Shown in pieces: positions 9,602 through 18,256 of a stretch of 64,000 bases of DNA (its first letter is position 1; the number at the start of each line of letters is the position of its first letter). Position numbers and translations under genes: made by a program. Origin of the DNA: Magnetococcales bacterium (GTDB taxonomy: Bacteria; Pseudomonadota; Magnetococcia; Magnetococcales; Magnetaquicoccaceae); assembly GCA_015231755.1 (NCBI GenBank), contig JADGAZ010000005.1:124001-188000 (forward strand). The letters are read 5' to 3'. Below the pieces are notes generated by a model, which was not told where the DNA came from, did not search any database, and saw only the letters and a list, made by a program, of their open reading frames with translations.

Positions 9602-10062
9602 GGGGTTTTCTCTTCATGCAACCGTAGGGTAACGATTCTGGGTGCGCCCGAGGCGGAAGGGGGAGGTTCGCGGATGGTCACCACGCCATCATTGATTTCC
9701 GTGACTTCCCCTTCGCGGGTGCCGATGTGGACTCCTTGACGCACCAGATGACCCTTGCCCTGGGGATCTTGCACCATGGCCGCCGGAGGCCAGCCGTCCT
9801 TGGAGCGCAAAATGGCCACCAGCTTGAGGCTGTCCAGTTGAAAGGCTTCCAGAGGCTCCCGGGGACGGGCGGGAGCGGTTGGGGTGGCGTCGGCGTTGTC
9901 GTGCATCCGGCTTTTTTCCACTCCGGCTGGGGCCTGGAATGGATCCCGTTTGCCCACCAGACGGTAAGGCGGTTCTTCCTTGGGCAACGGCAGCTCGATG
10001 GCCGCGGCGTTGGCGGCGAAGCCGACCATCGCCATCACCATCGGCAGGGCCAGTCGCATCAT
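9598..10062 (-). CDS. pilP: Type IV pilus alignment protein PilP (no lipobox)
   Basis: PilP links the inner-membrane PilNO complex to the PilQ secretin. The product has 154 aa, and the position between pilO and pilQ with 4-bp overlaps fixes the identity. The C-terminal half carries the beta-sandwich that contacts PilQ (LDSLKLVAILRS, LVRQGVHIGTREGEVTEI). The YRLVGKRDPFQAP segment after the signal is typical of PilP. PilP is usually an inner-membrane lipoprotein, but here the N-terminal signal (about 1-21, ending in ANAAA) has no lipobox and the whole protein contains no cysteine. It would therefore be soluble in the periplasm or anchored by an uncleaved signal. Two adjacent ATGs are possible starts. 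Confidence 0.9.
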   Translation of the reverse strand: MMRLALPMVMAMVGFAANAAAIELPLPKEEPPYRLVGKRDPFQAPAGVEKSRMHDNADATPTAPARPREPLEAFQLDSLKLVAILRSKDGWPPAAMVQDPQGKGHLVRQGVHIGTREGEVTEINDGVVTIREPPPSASGAPRIVTLRLHEEKTP

Positions 10063-10721
10063 GGGTTGAGTTTATCCTGTTTGTTTTTGTCCGCCGGTTT
10101 CGCCCCCTTGGCGGTGTTCTTGGCTTTTTTTTGCGCCTGCTCCGCCAGTTCGTCCGCGTCCAGAAAACGGTAGGTGGTCGCTTTGGTGGTGGTCAGCAGG
10201 GCGCCGCTTTTGTCCGGTGTCATCAGGGTGTCGTTGATCGTGACAATGCGGGGCAATCGGGCGATGGCCTGCATGAACAGTGCCGTTTCGTGGTAGGATC
10301 CCTGAATTTGCATTTCCACCGGGACTTCGGCGTGGATGTCCGCCAGCAGCTCCGCCTTGGGGGCAAACAGCACGAAGGTGAGTCCCTGTTCGTGTCCGGC
10401 GTTGGAAATGTCGGTGAGCAGCGCGGGAATATCCTTGCGTGCCGGAAGCTTGCGTGCCGCTTCCGCCTCCATGGCTTTCAGTTCGGCCAGCTCTTTGCGC
10501 AGCGCCGGAAGCTGGCGCAACATGGTTTGCCGGGAGCGGATGGTCTCTTCCTGCTTGGCGAGTTCGGCGTCGAGGCGTTCGATGGTGGCCTGATGATCCT
10601 TCAAGAAGAAATGCCAATAGCCGATGGCGATCACCACCAGGATCCCCAGGGCGATCCCCGCGTTTTGCAGCGGTTTGAGCCGCAACAGTTGACCCGGATC
10701 GAATCCCAGTTCCAGGCTCAT
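10059..10721 (-). CDS. pilO: Type IV pilus inner-membrane protein PilO
   Basis: PilO pairs with PilN in the inner membrane and helps transmit between the PilM/PilN base and PilP/PilQ. The product has 220 aa, with one membrane helix near 26-46 (AGIALGILVVIAIGYWHFF). A periplasmic coiled coil follows (about 50-105), then a small ferredoxin-like domain. The tail is lysine-rich and charged. The ATG at 10721 was chosen because it overlaps the pilN stop by 4 bp and gives the usual length. The open frame continues upstream only as a shadow of pilN. The stop overlaps pilP in the same way. Confidence 0.93.
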   Translation of the reverse strand: MSLELGFDPGQLLRLKPLQNAGIALGILVVIAIGYWHFFLKDHQATIERLDAELAKQEETIRSRQTMLRQLPALRKELAELKAMEAEAARKLPARKDIPALLTDISNAGHEQGLTFVLFAPKAELLADIHAEVPVEMQIQGSYHETALFMQAIARLPRIVTINDTLMTPDKSGALLTTTKATTYRFLDADELAEQAQKKAKNTAKGAKPADKNKQDKLNP

Positions 10722-11317
10722 GGTTGGGCTCCTGTTTTGGGGGCGGTTCTGGTTTTGGGATCCTCGGGTTCCGGTGGCGGGACGATCCGGGCGGTGACGG
10801 TGAATTCTTTCATTTCCGACTGGGCCTTGGCCGGGCGGGCCACCCGAGTCAGGTCCACATGGGCCAGATGGGGAGAGCGTTCCAGGGCGCTCATGAAATC
10901 CGCCACCATGGCGTTGGATTGGGCTTCGCCCATCAGTTCCAGGGCGTTTTGCCGGGTGGTGATCCGGGTGAGCCACACCTTTTCCGGAATCTGTTGACTC
11001 AAGGTGTCCAGCACCCGCAAGGTCAGATCCCGGGAGCGGCTCAACTGGGCCACCAGTTCCAGCCGTTGCTTGACCAGTTCCCGTTTGGCCTTGATATCGG
11101 CAATCTCCCCGAGTTGTTTTTCCAGACGTTTCAAGGTATCTTCGTTTTCAGTTTTTTTGGCGGTCAGTTCGGCGATATGGGTTTCGATCTGACTGTTGGC
11201 GATAAAGGCCAGCATGATGCCCATCAGGGCCACCGCTCCCCAGATCATGAATAGCCGGTTGACCTTGGCCAAACGTCGTGCCGGGCGGTAGGGAAGCAGA
11301 TTGATGTGCAGTTTCAT
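10718..11317 (-). CDS. pilN: Type IV pilus inner-membrane protein PilN
   Basis: PilN is the partner of PilO; its short cytoplasmic N-terminus normally docks onto PilM. That N-terminal segment is present: KLHINLLPYRPAR matches the conserved INLLPYR motif of the family. One membrane helix (about 24-43) follows, then a coiled coil (50-95) and a periplasmic fold in the last 100 residues. The length of 199 aa is usual. Start and stop overlap pilM and pilO by 4 bp each, which suggests stoichiometric coupled translation. The C-terminus is proline and charge rich and probably flexible. Confidence 0.95.
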   Translation of the reverse strand: MKLHINLLPYRPARRLAKVNRLFMIWGAVALMGIMLAFIANSQIETHIAELTAKKTENEDTLKRLEKQLGEIADIKAKRELVKQRLELVAQLSRSRDLTLRVLDTLSQQIPEKVWLTRITTRQNALELMGEAQSNAMVADFMSALERSPHLAHVDLTRVARPAKAQSEMKEFTVTARIVPPPEPEDPKTRTAPKTGAQP

Positions 11318-12432
11318 GGCGCGTCTCCCCGCAGGGCCAATCCCAGGGCCACCAGAAATCCGGTGGCGTTGTCCGGTCGCAACGCGGCTGGGATGGTTCC
11401 GTGCAGACCCGACAAGGGATTGACTCGTTGCACCGGCAGATTCAATAACTCCCCCAACTGGGTGGGCAGCTCCGGCAGCAGGGCGCAGCCGCCGGCGACA
11501 TGCACCGATCCGACCCGCTGGTTGCCGTGGGCGGCGTTGTGAAAGTCCACGGATTGGCGGATCAATCCGGCCATCTGTTCCAGGAATGCCTGAACCATGG
11601 GTTGCCGTTGGGTGGGAGACCAGGGGCGGTTTTGGGCGTCTTGGCCCAGCCGGATCATCCGTTCCGCCTCTTCGGTGCCGAGGCTGTTTTGTTGCTGAAG
11701 CTCTTGCAGCAGCCGTTCCCCCCCGAAGGCGTGATCCCGGATGAACTCCGGCACGCCGTTGGCCAGAATCGCCACGCTCAAGTGGGAGGCGCCGGCATTG
11801 ACCAGGGCGGTGGCTTCGGTTTTGTCGGTTTTTGCGGTTTGATCGGTTTTTTTGGCCTTGGCGGCTTTGGACAGCCCCTTGGCTCCCGCGGCGGTGGGAC
11901 AGAACTGTCCAAAGGCGTTGATCATGCCGAACAGATCCAGATCACACAGAACCGGATTCAGACCCGCTTCCCGAGGGGCCTCCAGCCGGTTGTCCACCAG
12001 CTCTTTTTTGCAGGCGGTGAGCATCACGTCCATCTGTTCCGGGCCCCGCTCCAGAATCTGGAAGTCCAGATAGACCTCTTCGATGTCGAAGGGGATATGC
12101 TCTTCGGCTTCCAGGGCGATCTGGTCTTCCAGATCCAGTTCGCTCATCAGGGCCAGTGGAATCCGTTTGATGATCACCGATGGGCCGCCGACGCCAATGG
12201 CAACGCGCTTGCATCCGAAGCGGGATTCGGCCCAAAGTTCCCGGAGAGTCTGGACCACGACCTCCTTTTCTTTGATCTTTCCGCCGGAGACGGCCTTGGG
12301 GGGCAGGGGTTTCCACCCGACCCGATGGACGCTCCATTGGCGTCCGGAATGGCGCAACTCCACCGCCTTGATGGCGGTGGTGCCGATGTCCAGACCGACC
12401 ACGGGCTTGTCAAAGGAGGCAAATGGGATCAT
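11314..12432 (-). CDS. pilM: Type IV pilus actin-like assembly protein PilM
   Basis: This is a cytoplasmic FtsA/actin-like ATP-binding protein of the type IV pilus alignment complex, first gene of pilMNOPQ. The product has 372 aa. The phosphate-1 loop VVGLDIGTTAIKAVEL is at the N-terminus. The second phosphate loop region is around VNAGASHLSVAI, and the adenosine motif VHVAGGCALLPEL is near the C-terminus. A lysine/threonine-rich insert (about 196-217, AKAKKTDQTAKTDK) sits in the middle and is longer than I expect for the family. The promoter of the whole pil-aroB-kinase run should lie in the 168 bp shared with mrcA. Confidence 0.95.
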   Translation of the reverse strand: MIPFASFDKPVVGLDIGTTAIKAVELRHSGRQWSVHRVGWKPLPPKAVSGGKIKEKEVVVQTLRELWAESRFGCKRVAIGVGGPSVIIKRIPLALMSELDLEDQIALEAEEHIPFDIEEVYLDFQILERGPEQMDVMLTACKKELVDNRLEAPREAGLNPVLCDLDLFGMINAFGQFCPTAAGAKGLSKAAKAKKTDQTAKTDKTEATALVNAGASHLSVAILANGVPEFIRDHAFGGERLLQELQQQNSLGTEEAERMIRLGQDAQNRPWSPTQRQPMVQAFLEQMAGLIRQSVDFHNAAHGNQRVGSVHVAGGCALLPELPTQLGELLNLPVQRVNPLSGLHGTIPAALRPDNATGFLVALGLALRGDAP

Positions 12433-12600
12433 GGTGCTTTTTTCGGTCCGTTTTTTGGCATGAGGAATCTGGACGGATGGTGCTGAATCGTCTAAAAAGC
12501 AGGATCAACTTTAATGGAAGAGAGGGCCAGTGGCAATGCACCCTTTGCCACGGTTTCTTCTTTCCGATCGTTCATCCGACCATGAAAGGCTGAATTCACC
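12433..12600. promoter_or_regulatory. Divergent pilM/mrcA intergenic region with inverted repeat
   Basis: These 168 bases separate the divergent pilM and mrcA genes and must hold the promoters of both. I find no convincing -35/-10 pair. A 7-bp inverted repeat (GTGGCAA at 12530-12536 and TTGCCAC at 12545-12551) is followed by a pyrimidine-rich run toward mrcA. It could be a leader hairpin or operator. GAAAGG lies upstream of the mrcA ATG. Confidence 0.4.
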
Positions 12601-15564
12601 ATGGGTACGGTACGCAAGAAAGGCGATCCGGGCCGGGATGTCATCGAGCCCGATCTGTTCGACCCGCTTCCCGACGACCCCCGGGAGCCGGATCTGTTCA
12701 TCGACGCTCCTGCTCCGGAGGCGTCCGTTCCGGCTTCCGGATCCCAGGCCCGGAAGGACTCCCAGCCCGGGGAGTCGGAGATTCAGCCCGCTGGACCTCC
12801 CCCCAAACCCCGTCCCAAACCCCCGGTCCGTCCTGCCGCGAAGCGTTCTTCCGGCGGTTTCTGGCGTTGGGTCTGGCGGTTGTTTCTGCTCGGGATTTTT
12901 TTGATTCTGGTGGGGATCGGCGTGGCCTGGGGGGTTTACCAGCACTTTTCCGAGGGGTTGCCCACCTTGAAAAGTCTGGCGGATTATCGTCCCAATCTGC
13001 TCACCCGGGTCTATGCCCGGGATTATCAGTTGATGGGGGAGTTTTACATTCAGCGTCGGCTGTTCATTCCCCGTTCGGAGATGCCCCAACGGCTGATCGA
13101 TGCCCTGTTGGCCACCGAGGACTCCCGTTTTTATCAACATCCGGGCATCGACATGACCGGCATCCTGCGGGCCACGGTCACCAACCTCAAGGCCGGAGGC
13201 CGCAAGGTCCAGGGGGCTTCCACCATCACCCAGCAGGTGGCCCGCACCTTTCTGCTCACCTCCATCAAGAGCATGGAGCGCAAGATCAAGGAGATCATCC
13301 TCTCCTTCCAGATCGAAAAGCGGTTCACCAAGGATGAGATTCTCGAACTGTACTTCAACCAGATCTATATGGGGGCCGGGGCCTATGGCATGGGGGCGGC
13401 GGCCCACGCCTATTTCGCCCGGGATGTCTCCGAGTTGACCCTGGGCCAGATGGCCATGCTGGCGGGTCTGCCCAAGGCGCCAAGCTATTACAGCCCGTGG
13501 CGGGATCCCGAAAAGGCCCGCGCCCGTCAGAAACTGGTGCTCAACCGTATGGTGGAACTGGGACTGGCCACCGCCGAAGAGGCCACCGAGGCCGCCGAGG
13601 CTCCCTTGAATCTGGTGCGTCCCAAGGAGTCTTTGGAACAGATCGCCCCGTATTATCTGGAACACGTGCGCCGTACCATCCTGGAAGAGTGGGGCAGCGA
13701 TCAGTTGTTCAACGGCGGACTGGAAGTCCATACCGCCCTGGATCCCCGTCTGCAACGGGTGGCCCAGCAGGCGGTGCGCAAGGGGTTGCTGGAATACGAC
13801 CGCCGTCACGGTTATCGGGGTGTGGTGACCCATATCGCCGATGTGGGGGTTCAGGGGCGGGGTGCCTGGCTCAAAAGCCACGAGAAAACCCAGCCCACCA
13901 CCGGTGGATTTCTCCATGCCTTGGTGCTGGATATCCCCAAACAGGGACCAGCCCACCTGTTGCTCACTTCCGGCAAGGAGATCCAGTTGCCCATGGAGGG
14001 GATCAAATGGGCCCGTCCCCGGCGCAAGGATGCCAAGGAGAACAAGGATGGCAAGGATCTGGGACCGGCTCCCAAAAAGCTTGCCGATCTTTTGACGCCC
14101 GGCGATGTGGTGCTGGTGGAACCGCCGGAAGGCAAACGTACCCATTTCACCCTGGCCCAGGAACCCAATGTCGAAGCCGCCCTGGTGTGCATGGATCCCC
14201 ACACCGGTCAGGTGTTGGCCATGGTAGGCGGGTATGATTTTTCCCGCAGCGAGTTCAACCGGGCCATCCAGAGCATGCGTCAACCCGGCTCCTCCTTCAA
14301 GCCGTTCATCTATACCGCCGCCATGGACAAGGGTTACTCTCCGGTGGATCGGGTCGAAGACAGTCCTTTGCCCATCACCTATCGGGATCCCAACACCGGC
14401 GAATCCAAGGTGTGGCAACCGGAAAACTACGAACACAAATACTACGGACCCACCACCCTGCGGGTGGCTTTGACCCACTCCCGCAATCTGGTGACCGTGC
14501 GGCTGGCCAAAAGCATCGGCATTCCCTATATCGCCTCGTATCTGAAGAATTTCGGATTGGATATTCCCCCGGAGCGGCAGGATCTGTCCTTGTCCCTCGG
14601 CTCCATGGGTTTTTCACCCCTCAAGATGACGGCGGCCTACGCGGTTTTCGCCAACGGGGGCAAGCGGGTGGAACCGGTCTACATCGCCCGGGTTCAGGAC
14701 CGTTTCGGTCGCACCGTGTTCCGTCACGGGGGCGGGGACTGTCTGTTGTGCCATCAGGAGCCGGAACGGATCATTCCCCAACCCGGGGAATCCATCAATA
14801 CCCCCAAGTTCGGCAAGCCGACCCTCAATCCCGCCAGTGTCTATCAAGTGGTGAGCCTGATGAAAGGGGTGGTCAAGTATGGCACCGCCCGCAAGGCGTT
14901 GTCTTTGAACCGTCCCATCGCCGGCAAGACCGGCACCACCAACGACTATCGGGATGCTTGGTTCATCGGCATTTCGCCCTCTTTGGTGGCCGGGGTGTGG
15001 GTGGGCATGGATGACTTCTCCATGCTGGGGGAGACCGGCGGCACCGCGGCTTTGCCCATCTGGATCGACTTCATGCAAGAGGCGTTGCAGGGCCAGCCGG
15101 CCACGGATTTCGCCGTGCCGCCGGGCATCTCCTTGGAGGAGATCGATGGGGAAACCGGCGAGCTTCCGGGTCCGCAAACCACCCAACGGGTTTTTGAGGC
15201 CTTCAAGCCCGGACAGCAGCCTTTGACCCCTGCGGCTGCGGCGCCGGTTCAGGAGGAGGGGAGTTCCGGAGCGCCGGGAGCCGGATCCACGGATGATGAG
15301 GAGGGGGGAGTGGCTCCCGCCGCACCCACACCGACGGCTCCCGCTGGCGGCAATGCCCCCCCGTCCCGCAGTTGGGGACCGGCGGACGGCAGTGCCGCTC
15401 CTGCGGCGCCCGCGTCTCCGGGTGGTGGGGGGAGCAGTTGGGGCAGTAGCAGTGGCAGCAGCAGTGGTGCCGGCAATCCCCCCCGTGGCGGCAACAATCC
15501 CCGCGGCGCCACCCCCGGTGGTGGGCGGCAGGGTCAGGGGGAGATGGACGGCGGGCTGTACTGA
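12601..15564 (+). CDS. mrcA: Penicillin-binding protein 1A (bifunctional glycosyltransferase/transpeptidase)
   Basis: This is a class A PBP that polymerises and cross-links peptidoglycan at the inner membrane. The product has 987 aa. A proline-rich cytoplasmic tail (1-80) precedes one membrane helix (about 88-112). The GT51 glycosyltransferase follows (catalytic Glu in ATEDSRFYQHPG; GASTITQQVARTF; KIKEIILSFQIE). An OB-like domain has a lysine/aspartate-rich insert. The transpeptidase has all three motifs: SSFK in QPGSSFKPF, SRN in THSRNLV, and KTG in AGKTGTTND. Between SRN and KTG it has CLLCH. A Cys-x-x-Cys at this place is known in alphaproteobacterial PBP1A. The last 120 residues are a Gly/Ser/Pro low-complexity tail. 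A terminator hairpin for the facing rpoH starts 6 bases after its stop. Confidence 0.96.
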   Translation: MGTVRKKGDPGRDVIEPDLFDPLPDDPREPDLFIDAPAPEASVPASGSQARKDSQPGESEIQPAGPPPKPRPKPPVRPAAKRSSGGFWRWVWRLFLLGIFLILVGIGVAWGVYQHFSEGLPTLKSLADYRPNLLTRVYARDYQLMGEFYIQRRLFIPRSEMPQRLIDALLATEDSRFYQHPGIDMTGILRATVTNLKAGGRKVQGASTITQQVARTFLLTSIKSMERKIKEIILSFQIEKRFTKDEILELYFNQIYMGAGAYGMGAAAHAYFARDVSELTLGQMAMLAGLPKAPSYYSPWRDPEKARARQKLVLNRMVELGLATAEEATEAAEAPLNLVRPKESLEQIAPYYLEHVRRTILEEWGSDQLFNGGLEVHTALDPRLQRVAQQAVRKGLLEYDRRHGYRGVVTHIADVGVQGRGAWLKSHEKTQPTTGGFLHALVLDIPKQGPAHLLLTSGKEIQLPMEGIKWARPRRKDAKENKDGKDLGPAPKKLADLLTPGDVVLVEPPEGKRTHFTLAQEPNVEAALVCMDPHTGQVLAMVGGYDFSRSEFNRAIQSMRQPGSSFKPFIYTAAMDKGYSPVDRVEDSPLPITYRDPNTGESKVWQPENYEHKYYGPTTLRVALTHSRNLVTVRLAKSIGIPYIASYLKNFGLDIPPERQDLSLSLGSMGFSPLKMTAAYAVFANGGKRVEPVYIARVQDRFGRTVFRHGGGDCLLCHQEPERIIPQPGESINTPKFGKPTLNPASVYQVVSLMKGVVKYGTARKALSLNRPIAGKTGTTNDYRDAWFIGISPSLVAGVWVGMDDFSMLGETGGTAALPIWIDFMQEALQGQPATDFAVPPGISLEEIDGETGELPGPQTTQRVFEAFKPGQQPLTPAAAAPVQEEGSSGAPGAGSTDDEEGGVAPAAPTPTAPAGGNAPPSRSWGPADGSAAPAAPASPGGGGSSWGSSSGSSSGAGNPPRGGNNPRGATPGGGRQGQGEMDGGLY

Positions 15565-15609
15565 AAAAATCCGGACCGGAATCGACGTGGCGCATCGATT
15601 CCGGTCCGG
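15564..15609 (-). terminator. Intrinsic terminator of rpoH
   Basis: A perfect 15-bp stem (15571-15585 with 15595-15609) has a 9-base loop and is followed, on the minus strand, by a run of six T (15564-15569). It lies 55 bases after the rpoH stop and directly abuts the mrcA stop codon. On the plus strand there is no T run, so it terminates mainly rpoH transcription. The stem could also protect the mrcA mRNA 3' end. Confidence 0.85.
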
Positions 15610-15663
15610 CATGATTGGCAAAATGGAAAAACGGGGAAAAACGGCGGGAAATTCCCTAAAGAA

Positions 15664-16530
15664 TCAGGCCTGGACCGGCGCCGGCAGGGGCAGAATGGCT
15701 TGACGCATTTTGGCTAGGGCGCGTTGTTCCAGTTGCCGCACCCGCTCCCGGGAGACCCCGAGTTTGCGGCCGATCTCTTCCAGGGTCAAAGGGGTGTCGT
15801 CGAGTATGCGCCAGGAGATGATGGCCCGTTCCCGTTCGTTGAGCACCCGCAGGGCCTGGGCGGCGGCGCGACGGTTGAGGGTCGCGGTTTCGGCGGCCAG
15901 CAGGGTGACCTCCTGATTGCTGCGCCCGTCGGGAATGAGGTTTTGCAGTTCTTCGCCGTCATCCAGGGTGCAGCGGTTCAAGGAGTCGTCCCGGTTGGCG
16001 AGGCGGCAGTCCATTTCGAGGATTTCACGGGTTTTGGCCCCGAGCTTTTGACCCAGCAGGCAGGCTTCGTCGTGATCCAGGCGTTCGATGGAGATTTTGT
16101 TGCGGCGCAGACTGAAAAAAAGTTTGCGTTGCATGGCGGTGGTGCCGATCTTGACCAGACTCCACGAGCGCAGAATGAACTCCTGGATCGAGGCCCGAAT
16201 CCACCAGACGGCATAGGTGGCCAGTCGGAATCCCTTGTAGGGATTGAATTTTTTTACTGCCTGCATCAGTCCCAGGGAGCCTTCCTGGACCAGATCCATC
16301 AGTCTGAGGCCATAATCCACGTACTCTCTGGCGATTTTGACCACATAACGCAGATACGAAGAGACCAGTCGGTGGGCTGCTTGCAGATCCCCGTGTTCGT
16401 GATAGCGGACCGCCAGTTGGAATTCTTCTTCCGGGGTGAGCAGAGGAAATTGGTTGATCTCCCCCAGGTAACGGCTCAAATCTCCCTGATCGGCGACCGG
16501 AACCAAGGCGTATCCCATTGTGGGTTTCAT
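15664..16530 (-). CDS. rpoH: RNA polymerase heat-shock sigma factor (sigma-32)
   Basis: This is a group 3 sigma factor that directs RNA polymerase to heat-shock promoters. The 288 aa are the normal length for RpoH. Region 1.2 is at the start (LSRYLGEINQFPLLTPEEE). Region 2 is well conserved (LVQEGSLGLMQAVKKFNPYKGFRLATYAVWWIRASIQEFILRSW, residues about 82-125). The diagnostic RpoH box (QRKLFFSLRR) follows. Region 4 contains the helix-turn-helix TLEEIGRKLGVSRERVRQLEQRAL. The start at 16530 has GAGG four bases upstream. A second possible ATG is four codons later. It stands alone, facing mrcA, and has its own terminator. Its upstream region is shared with divergent plsC. Confidence 0.95.
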   Translation of the reverse strand: MKPTMGYALVPVADQGDLSRYLGEINQFPLLTPEEEFQLAVRYHEHGDLQAAHRLVSSYLRYVVKIAREYVDYGLRLMDLVQEGSLGLMQAVKKFNPYKGFRLATYAVWWIRASIQEFILRSWSLVKIGTTAMQRKLFFSLRRNKISIERLDHDEACLLGQKLGAKTREILEMDCRLANRDDSLNRCTLDDGEELQNLIPDGRSNQEVTLLAAETATLNRRAAAQALRVLNERERAIISWRILDDTPLTLEEIGRKLGVSRERVRQLEQRALAKMRQAILPLPAPVQA

Positions 16531-16640
16531 GCAACCTCGAAAGCGTGTTAAATTGACAGTGGACGGGATGCGGAGCGGATGCGGATGACCGCAACGGGGC
16601 TGTTTTAGAGTTTCTGGTGTGACATCAATGGAGTATTGTT

Positions 16641-17390
16641 ATGTCGGGATGGCAGTTTGTCAAGGGATGGATCCGTTCCGTACTTTTTTTTGCCTTGCTG
16701 GTGGCCGGAACCTGTGTCTATGGATTGTTGATTTCCGTGTCCTGGCCGGTGGCCTCCCTGGCGCGCAGACGGCGTTGGGCTGCGGATTGGTCCCGGTATT
16801 GCCGTCGTCTGCTGGCCGTGAGCTGTGATTTGCGCGAGCGGGTGGAGGGGCTGGAGAATCTGCCTCCCCCGCCGTATGTGATTTTGTCCAAGCATCAGTC
16901 CGCCTGGGAGACCTTGGCGTTTGTGTCGTTGTTTTATCCATGTGTGCAGGTGCTCAAACAGAGCCTCACCTGGATTCCGGTGTTCGGCTGGGCCTTGCAG
17001 GCCACGGGTCAGATCTCCATCGACCGGAGCCGGGGCGTGGCGGCGTTGCACCGTCTCCACGAACAAGGAATCCATCAACTGGAACAGGGCGTGGCGGTGT
17101 TGATCTTTCCCGAAGGCACCCGTTCCGCGCCGGGAGTGGCGGGCAAATATCATCCGGGGGGCGTTTCCCTGGCTTTGGCCGCCGGGGCTCCCATCGTGCC
17201 GGTGGCCCACAATGCCGGCTCTTTCTGGCCCCGGCGCTCGTTTCTGAAAAAAGCCGGTGAGATCCGGGTACGGATCGGCACGCCGATTGCCACGGCCGGT
17301 CTGAGCCGCGCCGACCGCAAGGCTCTGGTCGCCCGGGTGGAGGCGACCATTGAGGCCATGACCGCCGAGCTGGAAACCTCATCCGTCTGA
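16641..17390 (+). CDS. plsC: 1-acyl-sn-glycerol-3-phosphate acyltransferase
   Basis: This acyltransferase makes phosphatidic acid from lysophosphatidic acid at the inner membrane. The product has 249 aa. A membrane helix lies at about 11-36 and the PlsC domain at 65-195. The catalytic HX4D-type motif appears as SKHQSAWE (His with Glu in place of Asp, as is common in this PlsC subgroup). The substrate-binding motif is FPEGTRS (about 155-161), followed by a PIVPVAHNAG block. GGAG seven bases before the ATG supports the start. It is divergent from rpoH across about 110 bp and is not tightly linked to the next gene. Confidence 0.93.
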   Translation: MSGWQFVKGWIRSVLFFALLVAGTCVYGLLISVSWPVASLARRRRWAADWSRYCRRLLAVSCDLRERVEGLENLPPPPYVILSKHQSAWETLAFVSLFYPCVQVLKQSLTWIPVFGWALQATGQISIDRSRGVAALHRLHEQGIHQLEQGVAVLIFPEGTRSAPGVAGKYHPGGVSLALAAGAPIVPVAHNAGSFWPRRSFLKKAGEIRVRIGTPIATAGLSRADRKALVARVEATIEAMTAELETSSV

Positions 17391-17473
17391 GAAGGTTTTT
17401 TGATTTACTCCCACGGCGTTGCTGCTACAATGGGGGCCATGGCTGTACGGGACAGGGTGTCGGGTGCGCACGG

Positions 17474-18034
17474 ATGGCCGTGTTCAATCTACTCGTGACA
17501 GGGGATCGGATCATGGATGGCGCTGGCAAGAAGCTACAGGAGAAGGATGTTTTTGAAAATACGGTGGCAGTGGTCCGGGAGCTGTATGGCAAGGAGACCT
17601 TCTGTAATCGTATCAAGGCCGAACAGATCGTCATCGATATCGACGTGGAACAAGGCTGCACCAAGAGCGTGATGCTGGAGTATGGCAAATTCGTCGTCTC
17701 CAGGGACTCCAAGGATGTGAATGGGAATTACGTCAAACACGACATCCTCAAGGATCCCCAATCGTTTGAACAGTTCGTGTTCGTGGAGAAATTCTACGAG
17801 TACATGGACTGCAAAATCAATGACCTGACCGAATACGAAATCTCTCTCCGCGAATACGAAAGCCTGCTCAAGTTCTCTCAGATCACCGCCAATCTCAACT
17901 ACAAAATGTTTCCGGCCTTGATGGAGTTCTTCAAGAAGGATTGCCTGAACACCTTCCGCTCGGTCCTGAACAAAGAACAGGCCAAAATCCTGAACATGCG
18001 CCTGGGGGAACTGTTGATGGAGTATCAGCCCTGA
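17474..18034 (+). CDS. Uncharacterised 186-aa protein
   Basis: I do not recognise this protein. The first ATG gives 186 aa. A second ATG at 17513 (MDGAGKK, after AGGGG) gives 173 aa and is an equally plausible start. The sequence is soluble, rich in Lys/Glu/Phe/Tyr, with no signal peptide or membrane helix. The first half looks mixed alpha/beta (IKAEQIVIDIDVEQG). The second half is helical, from VFVEKFYEYMDCKI to LNMRLGELLMEY. It lies between plsC and the rubredoxin gene on the same strand with gaps of 83 and 222 bp, so it may be monocistronic. Codon use resembles the host genes, so it does not look recently acquired. Confidence 0.75.
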   Translation: MAVFNLLVTGDRIMDGAGKKLQEKDVFENTVAVVRELYGKETFCNRIKAEQIVIDIDVEQGCTKSVMLEYGKFVVSRDSKDVNGNYVKHDILKDPQSFEQFVFVEKFYEYMDCKINDLTEYEISLREYESLLKFSQITANLNYKMFPALMEFFKKDCLNTFRSVLNKEQAKILNMRLGELLMEYQP

Positions 18035-18256
18035 TCGGGCTGGCCAGTGTCGGACCGGGTGGATCCCAGGGGTGGACCACTCGGCAGCGCAGGGGAGATC
18101 GTGAACCGGTTGTCCCGGCTGGCCCGCCTTTTGCTTTTATCAGAAACTTAATGACAATCCGGTGACTCGCCACCCCTGACGCAACACTTTCACGCCGTCA
18201 GATCCATGGTTTCATTTCCCCCAGGATTCAACGTCCATCCTTGAGTAGCCTTCACA

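Noticed and set aside
14740-14760. Cytochrome c heme site in PBP1A
   Set aside because: One CxxCH in a PBP loop that carries Cys-x-x-Cys in alphaproteobacteria is not evidence of heme binding.
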